From positions 92,085-125,138 of the forward strand of contig NZ_VWMY01000026.1 of the NCBI RefSeq assembly GCF_008905045.1: a DNA stretch of 33,054 nucleotides. The letters are read 5' to 3'. Source of the DNA: Streptomyces albicerus. GTDB lineage: Bacteria; Actinomycetota; Actinomycetes; Streptomycetales; Streptomycetaceae. Every line of letters starts with the position of its first letter. Positions within the stretch are counted from its first letter, which is position 1. The notes under the pieces were generated by a model. The model saw only the letters and a list, made by a program, of their open reading frames with translations. It ran no database searches and was not told the DNA's origin. Made by a program: the position numbers and the translations under genes. Of the stretch, positions 15,082 to 22,498 are shown piece after piece.

Positions 15082-15123
15082 TCGGCCCGGTTCCCGTCTC
15101 GTACGAGACGGGAACCGGGCCGA
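15082..15123. terminator. 42-bp perfect palindrome, bidirectional terminator
   Basis: TCGGCCCGGTTCCCGTCTCG, then TA at the centre, then the exact reverse complement ending at 15123. There is no mismatch and no built-in loop. It lies 6 bp after the ene-reductase stop and 18 bp before the ectD stop, between convergent genes, so it can serve both transcripts. No U-runs flank it. Confidence 0.85.
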
Positions 15124-15140
15124 TCACCGGCGGGCGCAGG

Positions 15141-16028
15141 TCACTTCACGGGCGTGAAGTCCCTCGCCCCGATGAACTCGGGCCTGCGCACGGGGGCCGC
15201 GAAGGGCTCCACCGCCGCGTTCTCCACGCTGTTGAACACGATGAAGACGTTCGAGCGCGGGAACGGGGTGATGTTGTCCCCGGAGCCGTGCATGCAGTTG
15301 CAGTCGAACCAGGTCGCCGAACCGGCCCTGCCCGTGAAGAGCTTGATGCCGTGCCGGGACGCGAACTTGGTGAGCGCCTCGTCGGAGGGCGTGCCCGCGT
15401 CCTGCATCTGGAGCGACTGCTTGTAGTTGTCCTTCGGCGTGGCCCCCGCACAGCCGAGGAACGTCTTGTGCGACCCCGGCATGATCATGAGGCCGCCGTT
15501 GGTGTCGTAGTTCTCGGTCAGCGCGATCGAGACGGACACGGTCCGCATGTTCGGCAGACCGTCCTCGGCGTGCCAGGTCTCGAAGTCCGAGTGCCAGTAG
15601 AAGCCGCTCGCTCCGAAGCCCGGCTTGACGTTGATCCGCGACTGGTGGACGTACACGTCCGAGCCGAGAATCTGCCGGGCGCGGCCCACCACGCGCTCGT
15701 CGCGCACCAGTTGGGCGAAGATCTCACTGATCTTGTGGACCTCGAAGACCGAGCGGATCTCCTGCGACTTCGGCTCGATGATCGAGCGCTCGTCGGCGCG
15801 GATCGCCGGGTCGGTGACCATGCGCTCCAACTCGGCCCGGTAGAGCGGGACCTCGTCGTCGCCGATGAGCTGTTCGACGGCGAGGAAGCCGTCGCGCTCG
15901 TACGACTGCAGGTCGGCCACCGGGATCGGGCCCGGCGCGCCCGGCGCGCTCCACACGACCGGGTCCTGCCGGGGCACGGACACCTCGCCGGCGCCGCGGC
16001 TGGGATACAGGTCGGTGATGGTGGTCAT
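15141..16028 (-). CDS. ectD: Ectoine 5-hydroxylase
   Basis: This 295-residue non-heme Fe(II)/2-oxoglutarate dioxygenase converts ectoine to 5-hydroxyectoine, a compatible solute helpful under salt and heat stress. The iron-binding motif is in FYWHSDFETWH (His-x-Asp), with the distal His in NCMHGSGDNITPFPRSN, where the Arg would bind 2-oxoglutarate. The conserved EctD signature region ETWHAEDGLPNMRTVS is clear. Length fits the family. ATG 16028 has GAGGAGG inside the end of ectC, only 5 bp separating the genes. It is last in the operon and is followed by the 15082-15123 palindrome. Confidence 0.97.
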   Translation of the reverse strand: MTTITDLYPSRGAGEVSVPRQDPVVWSAPGAPGPIPVADLQSYERDGFLAVEQLIGDDEVPLYRAELERMVTDPAIRADERSIIEPKSQEIRSVFEVHKISEIFAQLVRDERVVGRARQILGSDVYVHQSRINVKPGFGASGFYWHSDFETWHAEDGLPNMRTVSVSIALTENYDTNGGLMIMPGSHKTFLGCAGATPKDNYKQSLQMQDAGTPSDEALTKFASRHGIKLFTGRAGSATWFDCNCMHGSGDNITPFPRSNVFIVFNSVENAAVEPFAAPVRRPEFIGARDFTPVK

Positions 16029-16033
16029 CGGGT

Positions 16034-16438
16034 TCAGGCCTCCTCGGGCTCGGTCAGCAGGGGGTAGACGCCGTTCTCGTCGTGGTCCTCCCGTCCGGTC
16101 ACCGGCGGATTGAAGACACAGATGCAGCGGAAGTCCTCCTTGATCCGCATCGTGTGCCGCTCGTGTCCGTCGAGGAGGTACATCGTGCCCGGCGTGATCG
16201 TGTACTTCTTCCCGGTCTCGTCGTCGGTGAGTTCGGCCTCACCCTCGACGCAGACCACGGCCTCGATGTGGTTCGCGTACCACATCGACGTCTCCGTACC
16301 CGCGTACAGGATCGTCTCGTGCAGGGAGAAGCCGACCCTCTCCTTGGCGAGGACGATGCGTTTGCTCTCCCAGGTGCCCGACGCGGACTTGACGTGCCGG
16401 TCGGTACCTTCGAGGTCCTTGAACGAACGGACTATCAC
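16034..16438 (-). CDS. ectC: L-ectoine synthase
   Basis: This 134-residue cupin protein cyclises N-gamma-acetyl-diaminobutyrate to ectoine with loss of water. It begins VIVRSFKDLEGTDRHV as in other EctC proteins. The cupin core shows WYANHIEAVVCVEGEAEL with the metal-binding Glu, and TMYLLDGHERHTMR, containing the Tyr and His expected at the metal and substrate site. GTG 16438 is the start; GGAGG lies about 12 bp upstream. The gap from ectB is 44 bp. Full length and intact. Confidence 0.97.
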   Translation of the reverse strand: MIVRSFKDLEGTDRHVKSASGTWESKRIVLAKERVGFSLHETILYAGTETSMWYANHIEAVVCVEGEAELTDDETGKKYTITPGTMYLLDGHERHTMRIKEDFRCICVFNPPVTGREDHDENGVYPLLTEPEEA

Positions 16439-16482
16439 GGTGGTACGAAGCCTCCTTCAGGCTGGGTTTCCGGTGTTGGGGT

Positions 16483-17754
16483 TCAGACCGTCTCTCGTAC
16501 GGCGCGGGCGAGGGTGCGCAGGCCCTCGTCCAGTTCGTCGGGCGTGATGGTGAGCGCCGGGAGGAGTTTCACGACCTCGCCCTCCGGGCCCGACGTCTCG
16601 ATGAGCAGGCCGAGTTCGAACGCCCGCTGGGCCACACGGCCCGCGCGTGCCTTGTCATGGAACTCGAAGCCCCAGACCAGGCCGCGGCCCCGGTACTCCT
16701 TGATGTCGGCGAGGTTCTCCTCCGTGATGGAGATCAACCCCTCCTCGATCTGCTCGCCACGGGCACGGGTCTGCTTCTCCATGGCGGGCCCGTCGGACCA
16801 GTACGCCTCGAGGGCGGCGGCGGCCGTCACGAACGCGGGGTTGTTGCCGCGGAACGTGCCGTTGTGCTCGCCCGGCTCCCAGATGTCCAGCTCGGGCTTG
16901 AACAGGCACAGGGACATGGGCAGTCCGTAGCCGCTGATGGACTTGGAGACGGTCACGATGTCGGGCACGATCCCCGCCTCCTCGAAGGAGAAGAAGGCGC
17001 CCGTACGGCCGCAGCCCATCTGGATGTCGTCGACGATCAGCAGCATGTCCTGGCGCTCGCACAGCTCGGCGAGGGCCCGCAGCCACTCGGGGCGGGCCAC
17101 GTTGATGCCGCCCTCGCCCTGCACGGTCTCGACGATCACCGCGGCGGGTTTGTTGAGGCCGGAGCCCTGGTCCTCGAGCAGCCGCTCGAACCACAGGAAG
17201 TCCGGGACCTTGCCGTCGAAGTAGTTGTCGAACGGCATCGGCGTGCCGTGCACGAGCGGGATGCCCGCGCCGGCCCGCTTGAAGGCGTTGCCGGTCACGG
17301 CGAGCGAGCCGAGCGACATGCCGTGGAAGGCGTTGGTGAAGGAGACGATCGCCTCCCGGCCCTTGACCTTCCGGGCCAGTTTCAGCGCGGACTCGACGGC
17401 GTTGGTGCCGGTCGGGCCCGGGAACATGACCTTGTACGGCAGATCGCGCGGCCGCAGGACAAGATTCTGGAAGGACTCGAGGAACGCGCGCTTCGCGGTC
17501 GTCGACATGTCGAGACCGTGCGTGACGCCGTCGCGCTCCAGGTAGTCGATGAGGGCGCGTTTCAGTACGGGGTTGTTGTGGCCGTAGTTCAGTGATCCGG
17601 CGCCCGCGAAGAAGTCGAGGTACTCGTGGCCGTCCTCGTCGAACATGCGGCTGCCCTGCGCGCGGTCGAAGACGGTGGGCCAGCCGCGGCAGTAGCTGCG
17701 CACCTCCGACTCCAGGGTCTCGAAGACGCTCAGGTCGGGCTGGGTGATGGTCAC
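16483..17754 (-). CDS. ectB: Diaminobutyrate--2-oxoglutarate transaminase
   Basis: This 423-residue class III PLP aminotransferase makes L-2,4-diaminobutyrate from aspartate semialdehyde, the first committed step to ectoine. The fold runs from TITQPDLSVFETLESEVRSY, through PGPTGTNAVESALKLAR, LLIVDDIQMGCGRTG (PLP-binding Asp) and VTVSKSISGYGLP (Schiff-base K271). GTG 17754 is chosen as the start because GAGGAG lies just upstream and the product then matches the family N terminus. The same frame is open further upstream but that stretch overlaps ectA and is not coding. It starts 29 bp after the ectA stop. Confidence 0.97.
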   Translation of the reverse strand: MTITQPDLSVFETLESEVRSYCRGWPTVFDRAQGSRMFDEDGHEYLDFFAGAGSLNYGHNNPVLKRALIDYLERDGVTHGLDMSTTAKRAFLESFQNLVLRPRDLPYKVMFPGPTGTNAVESALKLARKVKGREAIVSFTNAFHGMSLGSLAVTGNAFKRAGAGIPLVHGTPMPFDNYFDGKVPDFLWFERLLEDQGSGLNKPAAVIVETVQGEGGINVARPEWLRALAELCERQDMLLIVDDIQMGCGRTGAFFSFEEAGIVPDIVTVSKSISGYGLPMSLCLFKPELDIWEPGEHNGTFRGNNPAFVTAAAALEAYWSDGPAMEKQTRARGEQIEEGLISITEENLADIKEYRGRGLVWGFEFHDKARAGRVAQRAFELGLLIETSGPEGEVVKLLPALTITPDELDEGLRTLARAVRETV

Positions 17755-17783
17755 GGCGTTACTCCTCAGAAGCGTGGGGGGTT

Positions 17784-18323
17784 TCAGAGCGACAGGGGGC
17801 CGATGCGGTACAGCACCTCGGGGTCGTGCGGACCGTCGGGGAACTGCCCTGTGTCGAACAGGACTTCGCGCTCGACGGTCGCGCCGTGGCGGGCGGCGTA
17901 CGACGTGAACAGGCGCTCGGAGGCCGTGTTGCCCGGGGTGATCGTGGTCTCGACGGTGGTCAGTTCTCCGGTGCGGGCGACCCGCAGGGTCAGTCCGTCG
18001 AGGAGCGCCGCGGCGAGACCGCGTCCGCGGTGCGCCGCGTCGACGGCCACCTGCCATACGAGGAGGGTGTGCGGGCGCTCCGGCCGGATGTAACCGGTGA
18101 CGAAGGCGACCGGCTCGCCGTCGGCCGTGCGTGCCACGGCCGAGGTGCCGGCGAAGTCACGGCACCACAGCAGGTAGCTGTAGGAGGAGTTCAGGTCGAG
18201 GGTTTCGGAGTCCTTGGCGATGCGCCAGAGCGCGGCTCCGTCCACCACGTGCGGACGGTCGATCCGCAGCCCTTCCGGCATTTCCAGGAATTCCGCTTGC
18301 AGGTCTGCTTGTGCGGCGGTCAT
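17784..18323 (-). CDS. ectA: L-2,4-diaminobutyric acid acetyltransferase
   Basis: This 179-residue GNAT enzyme acetylates diaminobutyrate, the second step of ectoine synthesis. Key parts are GLRIDRPHVVDGAALWRIAK, SYSYLLWCRDFAGTS typical of EctA, and the acetyl-CoA loop in VDAAHRGRGLAAALLDG. ATG 18323 gives the normal EctA N terminus. No ribosome-binding site is visible before it; instead GGGTAA, which resembles a -10 element, lies 12 bp upstream, so the message may be leaderless or have a very short leader. First gene of ectABCD; no aspartokinase gene is attached. Confidence 0.96.
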   Translation of the reverse strand: MTAAQADLQAEFLEMPEGLRIDRPHVVDGAALWRIAKDSETLDLNSSYSYLLWCRDFAGTSAVARTADGEPVAFVTGYIRPERPHTLLVWQVAVDAAHRGRGLAAALLDGLTLRVARTGELTTVETTITPGNTASERLFTSYAARHGATVEREVLFDTGQFPDGPHDPEVLYRIGPLSL

Positions 18324-18728
18324 GCGGATTGAATTTACCCAGCGAAAGTTGAAATTGCATCGCCGGAGGGGGTTACGTGAGCGCGGCTGGTGTGTTATCA
18401 CGCGGGCGCGGGCACTGCGTAGGGCACGAACTAAGGCGCCACTTTATCCTGAAAATACGGGATGAAACGGACGCACTGTGTGTTGTGTCACAGCCGCGTA
18501 ATCGCCACGAGATCTGCCCGAATTACGAGGTTGGTGTTCGCAGAATCTTAGTGTTTAACCTCGGAGAAAGCGGGCAGAAGAATACGGGGAGCTGCGCAGA
18601 ATAAGGGCCGAAATAGGCGACCGAATAAAGCAGCGAACGAATTTCCTAATCAGCCGCCGATGCGCTGATCAGAAGCCTGCTCGGGCACCGGTGACGCCAT
18701 GGATCCGGTCCGCAGCCCACAAGCGGGC
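18324..18728. other. 405-bp AT-richer leader region upstream of ectA
   Basis: No convincing gene lies here; the small open frames have no coding character. The region is visibly richer in A and T than its surroundings, as expected for a regulatory region. It contains an inverted repeat CTGTG/CACAG (18476-18493), which is Crp-like. GAAAC at 18464-18468 is preceded by ATAC at 18455-18458, loosely like a GlnR box with 5-bp spacing. CGAGGTT (18526-18532) and AACCTCG (18557-18563) form a further inverted repeat. GlnR repression of ectABCD has been reported in S. coelicolor, which makes the GlnR-like site worth testing. Confidence 0.45.
18335..18357 (-). promoter_or_regulatory. Possible promoter directly upstream of ectA
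   Basis: On the minus strand CAAT (18357-18354) is followed after 13 bp by GGGTAA (18340-18335), close to the SigB-type pattern of streptomycetes (GNNT, 14-16 bp, GGGTAY) but with a short spacer and an imperfect -35. Transcription from it would begin within a few bases of the ectA start, which would explain the missing ribosome-binding site. Inference only. Confidence 0.3.
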
Positions 18729-19337
18729 TCAGTTGCCGTCCCTCAGGTCCGCCGGCCAGTCCGGGCGGTACTCGATGTGGTCGTAGGTGACCACGCAGCC
18801 CTCGCCCATCGGGGACTGGGTCATGAAGCCGACCAGAGCCGCGCCGGTCTCCTTCTCGTCGGCCAGGGTGAACAGGCGGACGAAGGTCCAGCGCTTGCCG
18901 TCCCTGGAGGCGTGGCAGGCGAAGGCGCGGCCGGTGCGGCTGAGCCGGAGCCAGACCGAACTGCCTTCCACCGTGAAGGAGTTGGCGTCGTCGGAGTGCC
19001 CCCGGGTGACGACCGTGCAGACGGTGGGCACATCCGGCGAGTACTCCAGGCAGAGCTTGGCCCAGGCCCGCTCGCCCACATGCGCGTACAGAACACCCGC
19101 GTCGAAGGCCGCGCCGAAGCCGACCGTGACGCGTGCGATGAGCTGGAAGTCGCCCTCCGGCGCCCCGAGCAGCCGGGGCGCGTCGGACGCCGGGTCTAGC
19201 CCCTCATCGGTCGGCGGCACGAACCGGTCCTGCCGCGCCCCCGCCCACCCGGTGAGCACCCCGTCCTCGTACGACCAGTGCCCGTCGGGCCCGTACGTGC
19301 GAAGAGAAAAGGGGAGTTCAGGAAGTTGCACGTCCAT
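18729..19337 (-). CDS. DUF1349 domain-containing protein (concanavalin-like fold)
   Basis: This 202-residue soluble protein has the beta-sandwich pattern of DUF1349. GDFQLIARVTVGFGAAFDAGVLYAHVGERAW is followed by AKLCLEYSPDVPTVCTVVTRG, SVWLRLSRTGRAFACHASRDGKRWTFVRLFTL and GFMTQSPMGEGCVVTYDHIEY. Relatives of this fold bind carbohydrates or have no known role. No signal peptide is present, so it is probably cytoplasmic. ATG 19337 has only a weak GGGAC upstream. It is read in the same direction as the aldehyde dehydrogenase gene, but a strong hairpin separates them, so it is likely its own unit. Confidence 0.85.
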   Translation of the reverse strand: MDVQLPELPFSLRTYGPDGHWSYEDGVLTGWAGARQDRFVPPTDEGLDPASDAPRLLGAPEGDFQLIARVTVGFGAAFDAGVLYAHVGERAWAKLCLEYSPDVPTVCTVVTRGHSDDANSFTVEGSSVWLRLSRTGRAFACHASRDGKRWTFVRLFTLADEKETGAALVGFMTQSPMGEGCVVTYDHIEYRPDWPADLRDGN

Positions 19338-19367
19338 CGAGCGATTGTCCCAGCTTCCGAAGTCAAC

Positions 19368-19408
19368 CGCAGTTCCCCGCGCCCCTGAAAGGGGCGCGGG
19401 GAACTGCG
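19368..19408. terminator. Perfect 19-bp stem hairpin of the GGGGCGCGGGG repeat family
   Basis: CGCAGTTCCCCGCGCCCCT (19368-19386) pairs exactly with 19390-19408 across a 3-base loop. It lies downstream of the aldehyde dehydrogenase stop (19476, minus strand) and just upstream of the DUF1349 gene, so it should terminate the dehydrogenase transcript. The sequence continues CGATCAGCCACAG, closely matching the copy at 27100-27129. A shorter related hairpin is at 33028-33053. Confidence 0.85.
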
Positions 19409-19475
19409 CGATCAGCCACAGCGGGCCCGCGGCCGGGGGACAACCAATGCCCCCACGGCGCTGTCCCGCAAAGCG

Positions 19476-21005
19476 TTACCGCTCCAGGCGACCGTCGTAA
19501 CGTCGCGGCAACCCCAGCGGGTTGTCGTCCCGCAGCTCCGGCGGCAGCAGCGCCTCAGGAGCGTTCTGGTACGCAACTGGCCGCAGCCACCGCTCGATGG
19601 CCGTGCCACCGACGGACGTGGACGTGGAGGTCGTCGCCGGGTACGGCCCACCGTGATGCTGGGCGGGCGCGACCGCGACACCGGTCGGCCAGCCATTGAC
19701 CAGCACGCGCCCCGCGAGCGGCGTGAGCTCGGCGAGGATCTCCGCGCCGCGCCCCTCGCCGGCCGCCTCCTCGGCGGAGAGGTGGACGGTCGCGGTGAGG
19801 TTGCCCGGCAGACGCGAGAGCACCGCGTTCGCCTCGGACTCGTCCTCGTAGCGCGCGACGACGGTGACCGGACCGAAGCACTCCTCGAGCAGCAGGTCGT
19901 ACTCGCCCTCGGTGGCGAGCTTCTGCGCGGGCACCGTCAGGAAGCCGGGGCTCACCGTGTGCTCGCTGCCCGCGCCCGGGGTCACCGGGGCGTCCACGTC
20001 GGGGAGCTCGGCGCGCTCGGCGACACCCGCGACGAAGTTGTCGCGCATGCGGTGGTCGAGCAGGACACCCGCGTCGGTGTTGCTGACGGCGTCCGTCAGG
20101 GACTTCAGCAGGCGATCGCCCGCCGCACCCGTCGGCGCCAGCACAAGGCCCGGCTTCACGCAGAACTGGCCGACGCCCAGCGTCATGGAGCCCGCGAGCC
20201 CCGTACCGATCGTCTCGGCGCGCTCGGCGGCCGCGGCCTCGGTGATCACGACGGGGTTCAGCGAACCCAGCTCGCCGTGGAAGGGGATCGGCACGGGCCG
20301 GGCGGCCGCCGCGTCGAAGAGGGCGCGTCCGCCGCGGATCGAACCGGTGAAACCGGCGGCCGAGACCAGCGGGTGCCGGACCAGCTCGACGCCCGCCTCG
20401 AAGCCGTGGACCAGACCGAGGACACCCTCGGGGATGCCGTGCTCGGCCGCGGCGCGGCGCAGCGCGGCGGCCACCAGCTCCGACAGGGCCGGGTGGTCGG
20501 GATGCGACTTGACGACGACCGGGCAGCCAGCGGCGAGCGCGCTCGCGGTGTCGCCGCCGGCGACCGAGAAGGCGAAGGGGAAGTTCGAGGCCGAATAGAC
20601 GGCGACGACGCCCAGCGGGACCTTGTAACGGCGCAGGTCCGGGATGGGCGGGGTCGCCGTGTCGTCGGGGTGGTTGATCACGACGCCGAGGAACTCGCCC
20701 TCGTCGACGATGTCCGCGAAGGCCCGCAGCTGGTAGCAGGTGCGGGCGAGCTCGCCGTTGAGCCGGACCGGGCCGAGCGCGGTCTCCGCGTCCGCGGCCT
20801 CGACGAGGTGGTCCTTGGCGCCTTCGAGCTGGTCGGCCGCGGAACGCAGGAAGGCCGCGCGGACCGTGCGGTCGGCGAGGGCTCCCCGGGCGGCGTGGGC
20901 CGCGCGGACAGCCGCGTCCACCTCCTGGGCTGTGGCTTCCACCGCAACCTGCTCGCGCTGCTTCCCGGTTCGGGGGTCGACACTCCAGACTGGTGCTGCT
21001 GCCAC
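19476..21005 (-). CDS. Aldehyde dehydrogenase (NADP+), 2-oxoglutarate semialdehyde dehydrogenase-like
   Basis: This ~509-residue NAD(P)-dependent enzyme resembles the alpha-ketoglutaric semialdehyde dehydrogenase branch. It has VAVYSASNFPFAFSVAGGDT (the Asn of the active site), GCPVVVKSHPDHP (cofactor-binding Lys), the Rossmann AAGFTGSIRGG, catalytic Glu in IPFHGELGSLNP and catalytic Cys in LGVGQFCVKPG. The end has EECFGPVTVVARYED. GTG 21005 is chosen because GGAGGG lies 7 bp upstream; an in-frame GTG at 21050 lacks a ribosome-binding site. It is divergent from an IclR gene, which probably controls it. The likely pathway is sugar-acid or hydroxyproline breakdown, but no partner enzyme is nearby. 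Confidence 0.9.
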   Translation of the reverse strand: MAAAPVWSVDPRTGKQREQVAVEATAQEVDAAVRAAHAARGALADRTVRAAFLRSAADQLEGAKDHLVEAADAETALGPVRLNGELARTCYQLRAFADIVDEGEFLGVVINHPDDTATPPIPDLRRYKVPLGVVAVYSASNFPFAFSVAGGDTASALAAGCPVVVKSHPDHPALSELVAAALRRAAAEHGIPEGVLGLVHGFEAGVELVRHPLVSAAGFTGSIRGGRALFDAAAARPVPIPFHGELGSLNPVVITEAAAAERAETIGTGLAGSMTLGVGQFCVKPGLVLAPTGAAGDRLLKSLTDAVSNTDAGVLLDHRMRDNFVAGVAERAELPDVDAPVTPGAGSEHTVSPGFLTVPAQKLATEGEYDLLLEECFGPVTVVARYEDESEANAVLSRLPGNLTATVHLSAEEAAGEGRGAEILAELTPLAGRVLVNGWPTGVAVAPAQHHGGPYPATTSTSTSVGGTAIERWLRPVAYQNAPEALLPPELRDDNPLGLPRRYDGRLER

Positions 21006-21057
21006 CGCGGGTCCCTCCAGATGTAATGCCGCAGTACGTGTGCCACTCACCAGGGGT

Positions 21058-21073
21058 GTTCGATATGCTGAAC
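21058..21073. promoter_or_regulatory. Palindromic site between the aldehyde dehydrogenase and IclR genes
   Basis: GTTCGATATGCTGAAC has GTTC and GAAC arms around an 8-base AT-richer centre, similar in layout to IclR-family operators. It is midway in the 130-bp divergent gap, where one bound regulator could control both genes. A second, weaker ATATGCTG occurs at 21091-21098. Confidence 0.5.
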
Positions 21074-21135
21074 GCTGTCTCTGGTGGTGAATATGCTGTG
21101 GAGACTATTTCGCGGCGAACTAGGGGGTCAAGGCG

Positions 21136-21909
21136 ATGTCGGCAGTCGAGACGGGCGGCGGGGCACAGGTCAAGTCCGCGGTGCGGACGGTTGAATTGCT
21201 CGAGTACTTCGCCGGACGCCCCGGTATGCACTCCCTGGCCGCCGTGCAGGAGGCCGTCGGGTATCCCAAGTCCAGCCTCTACATGCTGCTGCGGACGCTC
21301 GTCGAGCTCGGCTGGGTCGAGACGGACGCGACGGGCACGCGGTACGGCATCGGCGTACGGGCGCTGCTCGTCGGGACGTCGTACATCGACGGTGACGAGG
21401 TGGTGGCCGCGGCCCGGCCGACCCTGGACCGTCTCTCCGACGACACGACGGAGACCATCCACCTGGCGCGCCTCGACGGCACGAACGTCGTCTATCTCGC
21501 CACCCGCCAGTCGCAGCACTACCTCCGACCCTTCACACGCGTCGGGCGCCGGCTGCCCGCGCACTCCACGTCGCTCGGCAAGGCGCTGCTCGCCACCCAC
21601 ACCGACGAGCAGGTCCGCAAGCTCCTCCCGGAGACCCTCCCCGCGCTGACCGAGCACACGATCACCGACCGGGAGAAGCTCATCGATGAGCTGCACCAGG
21701 TGCGGGAGCAGGGGTTCGCGGTGGACCGCGAGGAGAACACGCTGGGGCTGCGCTGCTTCGGCGTGGCGATCCCGTACCGGACGCCCGCGCGGGACGCGAT
21801 CAGCTGCTCGGTGCCGGTGGCCCGGCTGACGCCGGCGCACGAGCAGATGGTGAAGGACGCGCTGTTCGACGCGCGGGACCGACTGACACTCGCCACCCGG
21901 AGGCTCTGA
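21136..21909 (+). CDS. IclR family transcriptional regulator
   Basis: The 257-residue protein has an N-terminal winged helix-turn-helix (SAVRTVELLEYFAGRPGMHS, then AVQEAVGYPKSSLYMLLRTL) and a C-terminal effector-binding GAF-like domain (LPAHSTSLGKALLATHTDEQ, GFAVDREENTLGLRCFGVAI, SCSVPVARLTP). The IclR signature of the effector domain is clear. ATG 21136 has an AAGG upstream. It is divergent from the aldehyde dehydrogenase gene and likely represses or activates it in response to a small carboxylate. A GNAT gene starts 1 bp after its stop. Confidence 0.94.
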   Translation: MSAVETGGGAQVKSAVRTVELLEYFAGRPGMHSLAAVQEAVGYPKSSLYMLLRTLVELGWVETDATGTRYGIGVRALLVGTSYIDGDEVVAAARPTLDRLSDDTTETIHLARLDGTNVVYLATRQSQHYLRPFTRVGRRLPAHSTSLGKALLATHTDEQVRKLLPETLPALTEHTITDREKLIDELHQVREQGFAVDREENTLGLRCFGVAIPYRTPARDAISCSVPVARLTPAHEQMVKDALFDARDRLTLATRRL

Positions 21910-21910
21910 C

Positions 21911-22384
21911 ATGCAGGTCGTACTTCGCGAGATCCACGACAGCGATCTGCCGGTCTTCTTCCGGCAGATGAACGATCCCGAGGCCGTCCGGATGGCCGCG
22001 TTCACGGCCAAGGATCCGGCCGACTGGGATGCCTTCGACGCCCACTGGAAGCGGATCCGTGCCTTGCCCGGCGTGGTCAATCGCACGGTCCTCGCCGACG
22101 GTGACGTCGTGGGCAACGCGGCGGTGTACGGCGAGCCGGGCGAGCGTGAGGTGACGTACTGGATCGACCGCGCGTACTGGGGTCGGGGCATCGCCACGGC
22201 CGCCCTGCGGGCGCTGCTCGACGCCGTCCCCGAGCGCCCGCTGCACGCGCGCGCGGCGGCGGACAACACGGCGTCGCTGCGCGTGCTGGAGAAGTGCGGT
22301 TTCCGCGTGACCGCGCAGGCCAGGGGGTTCGCGAACGCTCGCGGCGAGGAGATAGACGAGGCGGTCCTGACGCTGGAGGGGTGA
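21911..22384 (+). CDS. GNAT family N-acetyltransferase (RimJ/RimL-like)
   Basis: The 157-residue protein opens with VVLREIHDSDLPVFFRQMNDPEAVRM, typical of the RimJ/RimL-type GNAT group. It continues with a beta strand VVGNAAVYG, EVTYWIDRAYWGRGIATAALRALL containing the acetyl-CoA loop (W-G-R-G-I-A), and ends with NTASLRVLEKCGFRVTAQARGF. The substrate is unknown. ATG 21911 is 1 bp after the IclR stop, with GGAGG inside the IclR end, so translation of the two is coupled. Confidence 0.93.
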   Translation: MQVVLREIHDSDLPVFFRQMNDPEAVRMAAFTAKDPADWDAFDAHWKRIRALPGVVNRTVLADGDVVGNAAVYGEPGEREVTYWIDRAYWGRGIATAALRALLDAVPERPLHARAAADNTASLRVLEKCGFRVTAQARGFANARGEEIDEAVLTLEG

Positions 22385-22498
22385 GCCCGGCTCGGCTGTC
22401 GCCGCAGCTCCGAGCCCGGAGGGGCTCCCCCGTGCGGCGGAGGCGGATCATCGTCACGCAGGACGCGCCCCGCCCGCCACGGCGGGAGCGTGGACGGC

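Noticed and set aside
17755..18057. A 100-codon N-terminal extension of ectB
   Set aside because: The extension overlaps ectA in another frame, is Arg/Pro-rich, and GTG 17754 has a good ribosome-binding site and the family N terminus.
18377..18604. A 75-codon frame in the ectA leader
   Set aside because: No ribosome-binding site, no family resemblance and composition unlike genes of this GC content; the region is better read as regulatory.
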